Shown piece after piece: positions 51,510 through 59,088 of a stretch of DNA of 64,000 nucleotides. Every line of letters begins with the position of its first letter. Position 1 is the stretch's first letter. The position numbers were made by a program, and so were the translations under genes. The DNA is from CAWHXG01 sp963833235 (GTDB lineage Bacteria; Pseudomonadota; Alphaproteobacteria; Rhodobacterales; Rhodobacteraceae): contig CAWHXG010000003.1 of NCBI GenBank assembly GCA_963833235.1, forward strand, positions 62,001 to 126,000, given 5' to 3'. The notes under the pieces are model-generated. The model had not been told where the DNA came from. It worked only from the letters and a program-made list of their open reading frames with translations, and did not search any database.

Positions 51510-52223
51510 TCACACCGATAGCAGTCCAAGCTGGATCGCCTTGGCCACTGCATGCGTGGTGTTCTGAGCATTCAACTTGAAGCGGGCGGCCTCGATGTAG
51601 GCGCGCAGGGTATGCTCGGAGATCGAGAGGCTGTCGGCGGCCTGGGCGCGGGAATATCCCATCGCGAGAAGGCTCAGCACATCGACCTCGCGCGGCGACA
51701 GGGCCTGTGTGGGCGCCATTTCCTTGCTGTCGGAGAGCTCCAGCGCCTTCTGATTGATGAAGTGCGCGACGAGGATCAGATCGCTGACGTTACGCTCGGT
51801 GTAATTCGACCAGTCTTCGTCGTTCGTCCGGGTACTGGCGGTGAAGAGGGCGAATTGGCCGTTCGGCCCTCGGATCGGAACCGAGACGCCCTGGTTGCCG
51901 ACCCCGGCGTCGATCGCCTCGGCCAAGAACTTCCGGGCCATCCGGCTGGACCAATCCAGTTTCTTCCAATCCACGGGATGAAAACGGCGATAGCACCCCT
52001 GCACGACCGGATCGATGCGAGCGTAGTCGCGGTCCAGATAGTGCTCGACCCATTCGGGCGTGTAAGTCAGCGCGGCATATTGCTCGCCGGACCGGTTTAC
52101 CGAGTGATAGACGACATGATCGACTTCGTAGAGATCGCGCAGCGAGACGACGACGTTCTGTAGCGCGTCATGCGTTGTCACTCGCTGCAATCCATCGATA
52201 GTCGTCTCGAGCTTCTCCCTCAT
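51510..52223 (-). CDS. luxR: LuxR family quorum-sensing regulator
   Basis: 237 aa from ATG at 52221-52223. The N-terminal autoinducer-binding domain (about 15-160) carries the W/Y/D pattern TYTPEWVEHYLDRDYARIDPV and the DWKKLDW segment typical of AHL receptors. The C-terminal LuxR HTH (about 172-235) is ALSPREVDVLSLLAMG followed by RAQAADSLSISEHTLRAYI. It binds the AHL made by LuxI and controls promoters with lux-type boxes. The start lies inside the upstream 72-codon gene, overlapping it by 56 bp, so translation is coupled. luxI follows downstream. Confidence 0.95.
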   Translation of the reverse strand: MREKLETTIDGLQRVTTHDALQNVVVSLRDLYEVDHVVYHSVNRSGEQYAALTYTPEWVEHYLDRDYARIDPVVQGCYRRFHPVDWKKLDWSSRMARKFLAEAIDAGVGNQGVSVPIRGPNGQFALFTASTRTNDEDWSNYTERNVSDLILVAHFINQKALELSDSKEMAPTQALSPREVDVLSLLAMGYSRAQAADSLSISEHTLRAYIEAARFKLNAQNTTHAVAKAIQLGLLSV

Positions 52224-52386
52224 CGAATCCCCCAGCGGCCTTTCGGTCCTCTCGTCCTCTGGACAGCTCTGCAGCGGCGACGAGAAGCGTGTCGTCAAGC
52301 TGTTCGGCGAGGGTTGCATGCCCGTTCTGCCGCGCGAAGGACTTTAGGTCTGCAAGAACGTCCAAAACCCAAGCTTGCTCCATCAT
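52168..52386 (-). CDS. Small conserved protein overlapping luxR
   Basis: 72 aa from ATG at 52384-52386 (second ATG next to it). It begins MMEQAWVLDVLADLKSFARQ and continues NGHATLAEQLDDTLLVAAAEL, a predicted helical hairpin, then a charged tail. I recall similar short proteins encoded directly ahead of luxR in other Rhodobacterales, but no function is known. Its last 56 bp run into luxR in a different frame, an arrangement that couples the two. A 22-bp inverted repeat sits just upstream. It could be a regulator of LuxR or a leader peptide controlling its translation. Confidence 0.75.
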   Translation of the reverse strand: MMEQAWVLDVLADLKSFARQNGHATLAEQLDDTLLVAAAELSRGREDRKAAGGFDEGEARDDYRWIAASDNA

Positions 52387-52408
52387 CGTCCACCCCGACT
52401 GTCCAAAC

Positions 52409-52430
52409 GCTACGTTAATACAACCGTAGC
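52409..52430. promoter_or_regulatory. 22-bp inverted repeat, candidate lux box
   Basis: GCTACG, 10 nt, CGTAGC: perfect 6-bp arms, total 22 bp, centred 33 bp upstream of the small gene ahead of luxR. Length and position fit a LuxR-family operator or an autoregulatory site. The arms differ from those of the inverted repeat before luxI. Confidence 0.5.
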
Positions 52431-52573
52431 ATGTTGAATACTGCACAATGCACCTGCCAGTTACTACTCCCCAGAATGAGGGGTGGGTAAGGCGCTAACC
52501 CTCTGAAAAGACCGAAACCGTAGTTGGGGGAGCCGTCTTTGTCGCCAAATTTGTCGCAGTGTGCGCCACACCG

Positions 52574-53863
52574 TCAAACGGGATCTTCGTGCAAAGCATC
52601 CTGAAACGTCCGCAAACCCGCCCGAGGTGCCTGCACGAGGCAGGCCATGTTGCCGGGCTTGTGAGCGTTGTCCATCATCATGCCGTGAGCGGCGGGTATC
52701 TCCGCCCAGGGGAAGACCTCCGACATGCAGGGATCGAGCCGGCGATCCATCATCAGACGGTTCGCGGAAGACGCCTGCTTGAGATGCGCGAAATGGCTGC
52801 CCTGCACCCGTTTCTGATGCATCCAAAGATAGCGGGCGTCCATGGTGAGGTTGAATCCGGTCGTCCCGGCGCAGATCACCACCATCCCGCCCTTCTTGCA
52901 GACGAAGGTCGAGACGGGAAAAGTGGATTCTCCCGGGTGCTCGAAGACCATATCGACGTTCACGCCCTTGCCGGTGATGTCCCAGATGGCTTTGCCGAAC
53001 TTCCGGACCTCGGTGAACCAGGTCCTGTACTCGTCCGTGTTCACCTTCGGAAGCTGCCCCCAGCAATCGAACTCGCGCCGGTTGATGACCCCCTTCGCCC
53101 CGAGGCCCATCACGAAATCGCGCTTTTCCTCATCGGAGATGACCGCGATCGCATTCGCACCGGCGGTGTTCGCGAGCTGGATCGCGTAGGAGCCGAGGCC
53201 GCCCGAGGCTCCCCAGACGAGCACGTTCTGTCCCGGCTTCAGGTCGTGCGGATGGTGGCCGAAGAGCATCCTGTAGGCCGTGGCGAGGGTCAGGGTGTAA
53301 CAGGCGCTCTCCTCCCAGGTCAGATGCTGGGGGCGCGGCATCAACTGCTGCGCCTGAACGCGGGTGAATTGCGCGAATGACCCATCGGGTGTCTCGTAGC
53401 CCCAGATCCGCTGGGTCGGCGAGAACATTGGGTCGCCGCCGTTGCATTCCTCGTCGTTCCCGTCGTCCTGGTTACAGTGGATGACCACCTCGTCACCCAC
53501 CTTCCAGGCTGTGACCTTGTCGCCGACCTTCCAAACGATGCCCGACGCATCGGAGCCGCAGATATGATACGGCTGCGTATGGACATCGAAGACCGATATG
53601 GGCTCGCCAAGCGCCGCCCAGACGCCGTTGTAGTTCACGCCTGCCGCCATCACGAGCACCAGAACCTCGTTGCTGTCGATCTCCGGCGTCTCGACGACTT
53701 CCTGAAGCATCGCCGTGGCGGGCGGCCCGTGACGCTCACGACGGATCAGCCATCCGTGCATCCTTGCAGGCACATATCCCAGTGGCGGCATCTCACCGAT
53801 ATCGTAGAGGTCCTTCTCGGGCGCCTTATAGGCGGCGATCGCCTTATTGGTGTCTAGGGCCAT
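52574..53863 (-). CDS. ccr: Crotonyl-CoA carboxylase/reductase
   Basis: 429 aa from ATG at 53861-53863 with CAGGAGG just upstream. MDR fold: an N-terminal extension typical of Ccr, the substrate region AAGVNYNGVWAALGEP, the NADPH-binding LVWGASGGLGSYAIQLA and the VFEHPGESTFPVS segment. It reductively carboxylates crotonyl-CoA to (2S)-ethylmalonyl-CoA, the key step of the ethylmalonyl-CoA pathway for acetyl-CoA assimilation without isocitrate lyase. It is divergent from ecm, which acts two steps later. The shared 331-bp promoter region has a TTGCGCA direct repeat. Confidence 0.97.
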   Translation of the reverse strand: MALDTNKAIAAYKAPEKDLYDIGEMPPLGYVPARMHGWLIRRERHGPPATAMLQEVVETPEIDSNEVLVLVMAAGVNYNGVWAALGEPISVFDVHTQPYHICGSDASGIVWKVGDKVTAWKVGDEVVIHCNQDDGNDEECNGGDPMFSPTQRIWGYETPDGSFAQFTRVQAQQLMPRPQHLTWEESACYTLTLATAYRMLFGHHPHDLKPGQNVLVWGASGGLGSYAIQLANTAGANAIAVISDEEKRDFVMGLGAKGVINRREFDCWGQLPKVNTDEYRTWFTEVRKFGKAIWDITGKGVNVDMVFEHPGESTFPVSTFVCKKGGMVVICAGTTGFNLTMDARYLWMHQKRVQGSHFAHLKQASSANRLMMDRRLDPCMSEVFPWAEIPAAHGMMMDNAHKPGNMACLVQAPRAGLRTFQDALHEDPV

Positions 53864-54194
53864 GGGAACCTCCTGGAACGGCGCGATATGCTGCGGTGCA
53901 GAATAGACGACATTTCGTTCGGAGGAAATACGCAGGAAGGCGCAAGTATGCAACCTTCAGGCGCGATATTGCGCAGGAAAGTTGCGCAGACACTAGGTCG
54001 GGCTAGGGCTTTACGTGATACCATTTCTAAACGCGCGCCACCTATCAACGCCCAAGTTTCATGACATTTTCGCCGCGGCTAGAAGGCGCTATGATAGCTA
54101 CGGCCACCCACCGACCTGCCCATTTGACAGGCATAGAATCTTTCGTCTAGCCTCACAGAAGCGTAGTATTGTTGCGATCACCCGAGGGATTGAG
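53864..54194. other. Divergent ccr-ecm regulatory region
   Basis: 331 bp between two pathway genes that read apart. It holds repeated TTGCGCA/TGCGCAA-type elements near 53939-53990 and an AT-richer stretch before ecm (CGCTATGATAGC). No ORF. Confidence 0.6.
53969..53988. promoter_or_regulatory. Direct repeat TTGCGCA, candidate operator for ccr/ecm
   Basis: TTGCGCAGGAAA at 53969 and TTGCGCAGACAC at 53982, copies 13 bp apart; each core TGCGCA is itself palindromic. A related GGCGCAAGTATGCAACC lies 30 bp to the left. Short-chain acyl-CoA regulators of the ScfR/RamB/PccR group in Rhodobacter recognise paired TTTGCAAA-like sites, so a related factor is a reasonable guess. Confidence 0.45.
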
Positions 54195-56156
54195 ATGAAG
54201 CAAGCCGACAAGCCATGGCTCTTCCGAACCTATGCCGGGCACTCCACCGCGAAGGACTCCAACGCCCTCTTCCGCGGCAATCTGGGGCGCGGGCAGACCG
54301 GCCTTTCGGTCGCCTTCGACCTGCCGACGCAGACGGGGTATGACAGCGATCATGAGCTCGCGCGCGGCGAGGTGGGTAAGGTCGGCGTCCCGGTGGCGCA
54401 TCTCGGCGACATGCGGACGCTCTTTGCGGACATCCCGCTGGAGCGCATGAACACCTCGATGACCATTAACGCCACCGCTCCGTGGCTTCTGGCGCTCTAC
54501 ATCGCCGTGGCCGAAGAGCAGGGGGCCGACGTTTCCCGCCTGCAGGGCACCGTGCAGAACGACATCATCAAGGAATATCTGAGCCGCGGCACGTATGTAT
54601 GCCCACCTGCCCCGTCCCTTCGGCTGATCACCGATGTCGCTGCTTACTGCTTCAACAGCGTGCCGCGCTGGAACCCGATGAACGTCTGCTCCTATCACCT
54701 GCAGGAGGCCGGAGCCACGCCGCAGCAGGAGCTGGCCTTCGCCCTCGCCACCGCGCAGGCCGTTCTCGATGATCTGCGGGGCAAGGTGTCCGATGAGGAT
54801 TTCCCGGTGCTCGTCGGCCGCATCTCGTTCTTCGTGAACGCCGGCATCCGCTTCGTAACCGAGCTATGCAAGATGCGCGCCTTCGTTTTCCTCTGGGACG
54901 AGATGTGCCACACCCGCTACGGGGTGGAGGACCCGAAATACCGTCGGTTCCGGTATGGCGTGCAGGTCAACAGCCTGGGCCTCACCGAACAGCAGCCCGA
55001 GAACAACGTGCCGCGGATCCTGATCGAGATGCTGGCCGTCACCCTCAGCAAGGATGCCCGGGCCCGCGCCGTGCAATTGCCGGCGTGGAACGAGGCGTTG
55101 GGCCTGCCGCGCCCCTGGGATCAGCAATGGTCGTTGCGAATGCAGCAGATCCTCGCACTGGAAACCGACCTTCTGGAATACGATGACCTGTTCGAGGGCA
55201 ACCCGGCCGTCGAGCGCAAGGTCGCCGAGTTGTGCGAGGGCGCGCGCGCCGAGCTTTCCACCATCGAGGCGATGGGCGGGGCGGTGGCGGCGATCGACCA
55301 CATGAAGGCGCGCCTGGTCGAGAGCAATGCAGAACGTCTGAACCGCATCGAGACGGGGGAAACGGTGGTCGTCGGGGTGAATCGCTACCAGAATGGCGAG
55401 CCCTCGCCGCTGATCGATGGCGACGGAGGGATCATGACGGTCGACCCCGCGGTCGAGGCAGAGCAGATCGGGCGATTGGCTGCGTGGCGCGAAGACCGCG
55501 ATGCGGCGGCGGTCGCCTCGGCCATCGATGGCTTGCGAGAGGCCGCGAAGACCGGGCGCAACATCATGCCCCCATCAATCGCGGCTGCAAGGGTTGGCGT
55601 GACGACCGGAGAATGGGCCGGCGTGATGCGAGGGGTCTTCGGCGAGTATCGCGGGCCAACGGGCGTCTCGGCCTCCATGTCCAACCGGACGGAAGGGCTC
55701 GACGAGATTCGAGATGCCGTTGACCTTGTGTCCGACAAGCTCGGGCGCCGCCTGCGCTTCCTGATGGGCAAGCCAGGGCTCGACGGGCATTCCAACGGAG
55801 CCGAGCAGATCTCCGTGCGGGCCCGCGATTGCGGGATGGACATCGAATATGCCGGGATCCGCCTGACCCCGGGCGAGATCGTTGAAGCCGCCCTTGCGGA
55901 TGCGCCGCATGTGATCGGGCTGTCTATCCTCTCCGGCAGCCATATGCCCCTCGTGGCCGATCTGGTCAGCCGCCTGTCTGCGGCAGGGCTTGGCCATGTT
56001 CCTCTTGTGGTTGGCGGCATCATTCCCGAAGACGATGCAAGAAAGCTTCGTAAACTCGGCATAGCCCGGGTCTACACTCCGAAGGATTTCGAGCTGAACC
56101 GGATCATGATGGATATCGTGGCCTTGGCTGAACCAACCGATATTGCCGCCGAATAG
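54195..56156 (+). CDS. ecm: (2R)-ethylmalonyl-CoA mutase (MeaA type)
   Basis: 653 aa, the length of Ecm/MeaA rather than of methylmalonyl-CoA mutase (about 710). The TIM-barrel domain starts KPWLFRTYAGHSTAKDSNAL and has SVAFDLPTQTGYDSDHELAR. The C-terminal cobalamin domain shows the base-on His motif GLDGHSNGAEQ and VVGGIIPEDD. It rearranges (2R)-ethylmalonyl-CoA to methylsuccinyl-CoA using adenosylcobalamin. ATG at 54195 is chosen from the family N-terminus; the frame is open 180 bp further upstream. Divergent ccr supports the assignment. Confidence 0.95.
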   Translation: MKQADKPWLFRTYAGHSTAKDSNALFRGNLGRGQTGLSVAFDLPTQTGYDSDHELARGEVGKVGVPVAHLGDMRTLFADIPLERMNTSMTINATAPWLLALYIAVAEEQGADVSRLQGTVQNDIIKEYLSRGTYVCPPAPSLRLITDVAAYCFNSVPRWNPMNVCSYHLQEAGATPQQELAFALATAQAVLDDLRGKVSDEDFPVLVGRISFFVNAGIRFVTELCKMRAFVFLWDEMCHTRYGVEDPKYRRFRYGVQVNSLGLTEQQPENNVPRILIEMLAVTLSKDARARAVQLPAWNEALGLPRPWDQQWSLRMQQILALETDLLEYDDLFEGNPAVERKVAELCEGARAELSTIEAMGGAVAAIDHMKARLVESNAERLNRIETGETVVVGVNRYQNGEPSPLIDGDGGIMTVDPAVEAEQIGRLAAWREDRDAAAVASAIDGLREAAKTGRNIMPPSIAAARVGVTTGEWAGVMRGVFGEYRGPTGVSASMSNRTEGLDEIRDAVDLVSDKLGRRLRFLMGKPGLDGHSNGAEQISVRARDCGMDIEYAGIRLTPGEIVEAALADAPHVIGLSILSGSHMPLVADLVSRLSAAGLGHVPLVVGGIIPEDDARKLRKLGIARVYTPKDFELNRIMMDIVALAEPTDIAAE

Positions 56157-56396
56157 ACGTAACGTCAGCCGCGTAATTCGGGATTTGGCGCCATTGCCAA
56201 AACAATGGCCAGAGGAACCGCCGTACAGATCGCATCTTGCCGGGGTGCGGGTGCAAGTGGCCGCGATCCTGCGCTACCTGCTGCATATTCCAGGGTACAT
56301 ACCTAAATGGCCAATTGGCAAACTCCTCCCAAAGAGGTTTCTCTTGAAGGCGGTTCGCAATGGGTTTAACGCCCGGGCTGTAAACTGGAGGATACG

Positions 56397-56705
56397 ATGA
56401 AATTCGATCTGGAAAACATGCCCCGCAAGGAACTCGAAAAACTGCGAAGCGATGTCGACAAGGCCATCGCATCCGTGGATGAACGCAATCGGAAGAAAGC
56501 CCGCGATGCCGCCGAAACGGCCGCGAAGGAGTATGGGTTCGATCTCGATGAGCTTTTGGGCGAAAGCGCTCCGAAGAAGAAGTCGGTCGCCAAATACAGG
56601 AATCCCGAGAACACCAGTCAGACCTGGACAGGCCGTGGCCGCAAGCCCGGCTGGATGAACGACGCACTCGCTACGGGTCGGCCGATGGAAGATTTCGAGA
56701 TCTGA
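56397..56705 (+). CDS. H-NS family nucleoid-associated protein (HvrA/Spb-like)
   Basis: 102 aa. An N-terminal oligomerisation helix (KELEKLRSDVDKAIASVDER) is followed by a linker and the C-terminal DNA-binding domain TWTGRGRKPGWMND, the H-NS AT-hook-like core. In Rhodobacter such proteins (HvrA/Spb) modulate photosynthesis and other genes and silence AT-rich DNA. GGAGGATACG before the ATG at 56397 is a strong ribosome site. It lies alone between ecm and sdhB. Confidence 0.93.
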   Translation: MKFDLENMPRKELEKLRSDVDKAIASVDERNRKKARDAAETAAKEYGFDLDELLGESAPKKKSVAKYRNPENTSQTWTGRGRKPGWMNDALATGRPMEDFEI

Positions 56706-56803
56706 TCCAAGTCTCGAACTTTTGGGTGGGCGTCTGCAATCACAATAGCCAGGCTCGCATTCAGCGGCCTCCCACCCGCCCTATCCAGGCTAGGCCCTTC
56801 CCC

Positions 56804-57016
56804 TCAATTCAGGGAGGAGGACAGGCAAATCTGCGGAGGCTGCCCGCCTTCGCAGAACGTGTCCGCGCCACAATGCGTGCAGATAAAATACCGCCCCTCC
56901 GGGGTGTCCTTGTTTCTGTCTTCGCGCCAGCGGCAGTTTCGCGTCCGCTGTCGCGCCTTGAACGTCAGAAACATCCAGGCAATCACGATGGCGAGAAGTA
57001 TGAGAAGGGCGGGCAC
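56804..57016 (-). CDS. Small membrane protein with a zinc-ribbon-like tail
   Basis: 70 aa from GTG at 57014-57016. A single N-terminal transmembrane helix (ALLILLAIVIAWMFLTF) is followed by a basic region and a Cys pattern: NCRW, FICTHCG, FCEGG and PPQIC, a possible metal-binding ribbon. The balance of a clean helix and ordered cysteines argues for a real gene despite its size. It lies 31 bp downstream of sdhB on the same strand. Function unknown. Confidence 0.6.
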   Translation of the reverse strand: MPALLILLAIVIAWMFLTFKARQRTRNCRWREDRNKDTPEGRYFICTHCGADTFCEGGQPPQICLSSSLN

Positions 57017-57047
57017 GCCACGCCCTTCCGAAATTTCCGGCTTGCCT

Positions 57048-57827
57048 CTAGATCTGCCGCTCCAGCATCATCTTCTTGATTTCGGCAATCGCCTTCGAGG
57101 GGTTCAGTCCCTTCGGGCAGGTCTTCGCGCAATTCATGATGGTGTGGCAGCGATAGAGCTTGAAAGGGTCCTCCAGGTCGTCGAGCCGCTCGCCGGTGGC
57201 TTCGTCGCGGCTGTCCACGATCCAGCGATGTGCGGCGAGCAGCGCTGCGGGGCCGAGAAACCTGTCGCCGTTCCACCAATAGCTTGGGCAGGCCGTCGAA
57301 CAGCAGGCGCACATGATGCACTCATAGCGGCCGTCAAGCTTCTTGCGATCCTCGATCGATTGCTTCCATTCCTTCTCGGGCATGTTCGTCTTGGTTTCCA
57401 GCCACGGCATGACGCTGGCATGCTGCGCATAGAAATGCGTCAGGTCCGGCACGAGATCCTTGACGACCGGCATGTGGGGCAAAGGGTAGATCTTGATGTC
57501 GCCCTCGATCTCGTCGATCCCGTAGATGCAGGCCAGGGTGTTCACCCCGCCGATATTCATCGCACAGGATCCGCAGATGCCTTCCCGACAGGACCGGCGG
57601 AAGGTCAGCGTCGGGTCGATCTCGTTCTTTATCTTGATGAGGGCGTCGAGGATCATCGGGCCGCACGTGTCGAGATCAACGAAATAGGTATCCACCCGCG
57701 GATTGTCTCCATCATCCGGGTTCCAGCGATACACCTTCAACGTCTTTACGTTCCGCGCCCCCTCGGGCTTCGGCCAGGTCTTTCCAGTTGTGATCGTGGA
57801 ATTCTTCGGCAGCGTGAACTGGACCAT
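57048..57827 (-). CDS. sdhB: Succinate dehydrogenase iron-sulfur subunit
   Basis: 259 aa. The three Fe-S binding motifs are intact: [2Fe-2S] CREGICGSCAM with CIYG downstream; [4Fe-4S] CIMCACCSTACP; [3Fe-4S] CHTIMNCAKTCPKG. It passes electrons from SdhA flavin to ubiquinone at SdhCD. The start is ATG at 57825-57827. In this genome it is separated from sdhA by a 1.26-kb block containing a sulfotransferase-like gene; sdhC, sdhD and sdhA lie further upstream on the same strand. Confidence 0.97.
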   Translation of the reverse strand: MVQFTLPKNSTITTGKTWPKPEGARNVKTLKVYRWNPDDGDNPRVDTYFVDLDTCGPMILDALIKIKNEIDPTLTFRRSCREGICGSCAMNIGGVNTLACIYGIDEIEGDIKIYPLPHMPVVKDLVPDLTHFYAQHASVMPWLETKTNMPEKEWKQSIEDRKKLDGRYECIMCACCSTACPSYWWNGDRFLGPAALLAAHRWIVDSRDEATGERLDDLEDPFKLYRCHTIMNCAKTCPKGLNPSKAIAEIKKMMLERQI

Positions 57828-58191
57828 GTCAGGCCTCCATCTCGGCGTGTGGGTGATGCGTACGCCCAGCCATTGGGTGCGGCGGGCGTCGATGATTGGC
57901 GGTGCACGTAAAACTGGTCATGCGGCTGCCCTACGGTCGAGGAAAAGACTGCCCATCAGAGTACTGCCATATCGTGCACTATCTCACCCGGAGCGGTAAG
58001 ATCCTGCACTGTAAGGCCCGGTATGCGAATACACCCACCGATGTCGGTACCATGGAAGCGCAAGGGATCAGCAGGATAGTGGTGCAGCAGCCGGGCGGGA
58101 TCCATGCCCGCGTTCTTCGACCCATGGGTCGCGTTCCGGCTCTTGCACACGGACAGCCTCCTCGAAACCTGCGACAGAGCGTCTCCGCCCC
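57828..58191. other. Gap between sdhB and the sulfotransferase-like gene
   Basis: 364 bp, all upstream of sdhB on its coding strand, without a gene. No strong terminator is visible, so read-through from the sdh operon into sdhB remains possible; a separate sdhB promoter may lie here. Confidence 0.5.
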
Positions 58192-59085
58192 TCATGCCCG
58201 GTCACCCGTCATCCCGGCGGCGGCGCGCCTCTGCAGGCGTTCAGTGCGTCCCGGATGCACCGCGCTGGCGGCTGGCCTGTCAGTCTCCGCCAGGCTGCGC
58301 AGGCGCGCGGCGTCCAGGGGATAATGTTGGTCGAGCTGCGCCATCAGCCGAAAATCGCGACAGGCATCGCCGAGAAGCGCGCGAAAGGCCGGTTGCGGCA
58401 GGCAGGCTTGCCAACGATTACGCAGATCGTCCGGTCGAGGCGTCCCGCGATCGAACGAAGACCCGCCGCCGTACTCGGCCACCGGGCCGAGCGACAGATC
58501 CCGCCCCGGCAATCCGAGGGTCCGCAACAGCGCGGCTCGGCATGGCGGCTCGGACAGCCACCCATCGAAGGAAACGCTCACATGGCCTGGCCGGTTGGCT
58601 GCCTCCAGATGTGCGGCATAGGTGGCAAAGAACCTGGCGACATCGGAAGGATCGCGAACCCCCCAGGGCGTGCCCGCCTTCTTGACCGCGACGAGGCGAT
58701 AGAACGAGGCAACCCAGTTCAGAAAAGAGCGGTGCAGGACGATCCTCTGCCAACGCGCGTCGTCAGGCCAACCGCCCGGCAAGTCCGCGCGCAGCGGGTC
58801 CAGATCCTCGTGGCTGACGATATGCGCGGTTGTCTCCCGCCGCTCCGGATACTGCGCGAACCAGCGCGTTTCGCGGAAGGCGGGCCCGTGCTGCATCCCG
58901 CAGGGCGTCTCGAGCGCCTCGAAGGTCTCATACGGGTCGCCGCACGCCGCACAGGCATTCAGGAAGACGCTCTTCGCGCCGATGTTCCGGCGCAGCCATG
59001 CGATGAGCGCATGGTTGCCGGATCGCCGCATGCCGAAGACCTGAAGCAGGCGCAGCGCCTTGGCCTGGTCTGCCCCCCCCGTCAC
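58192..59085 (-). CDS. Sulfotransferase-like P-loop protein
   Basis: 297 aa from GTG at 59083-59085. The N-terminus holds a 5'-PAPS-binding-type loop, VFGMRRSGNHALIAWL, the sulfotransferase variant of Walker A. A 3'-PB-like segment follows (WQRIVLHRSFLNWVASFYRL). The rest shows alternating helices and strands typical of the fold, and ends in a basic tail. It may transfer sulfate to a glycan or lipid; the substrate is unknown. It starts 3 bp after the sdhA stop and is followed by a gap and then sdhB, so it is embedded in the succinate dehydrogenase operon. A run of eight G lies in its first codons. Confidence 0.75.
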   Translation of the reverse strand: MTGGADQAKALRLLQVFGMRRSGNHALIAWLRRNIGAKSVFLNACAACGDPYETFEALETPCGMQHGPAFRETRWFAQYPERRETTAHIVSHEDLDPLRADLPGGWPDDARWQRIVLHRSFLNWVASFYRLVAVKKAGTPWGVRDPSDVARFFATYAAHLEAANRPGHVSVSFDGWLSEPPCRAALLRTLGLPGRDLSLGPVAEYGGGSSFDRGTPRPDDLRNRWQACLPQPAFRALLGDACRDFRLMAQLDQHYPLDAARLRSLAETDRPAASAVHPGRTERLQRRAAAGMTGDRA

Positions 59086-59088
59086 GCG

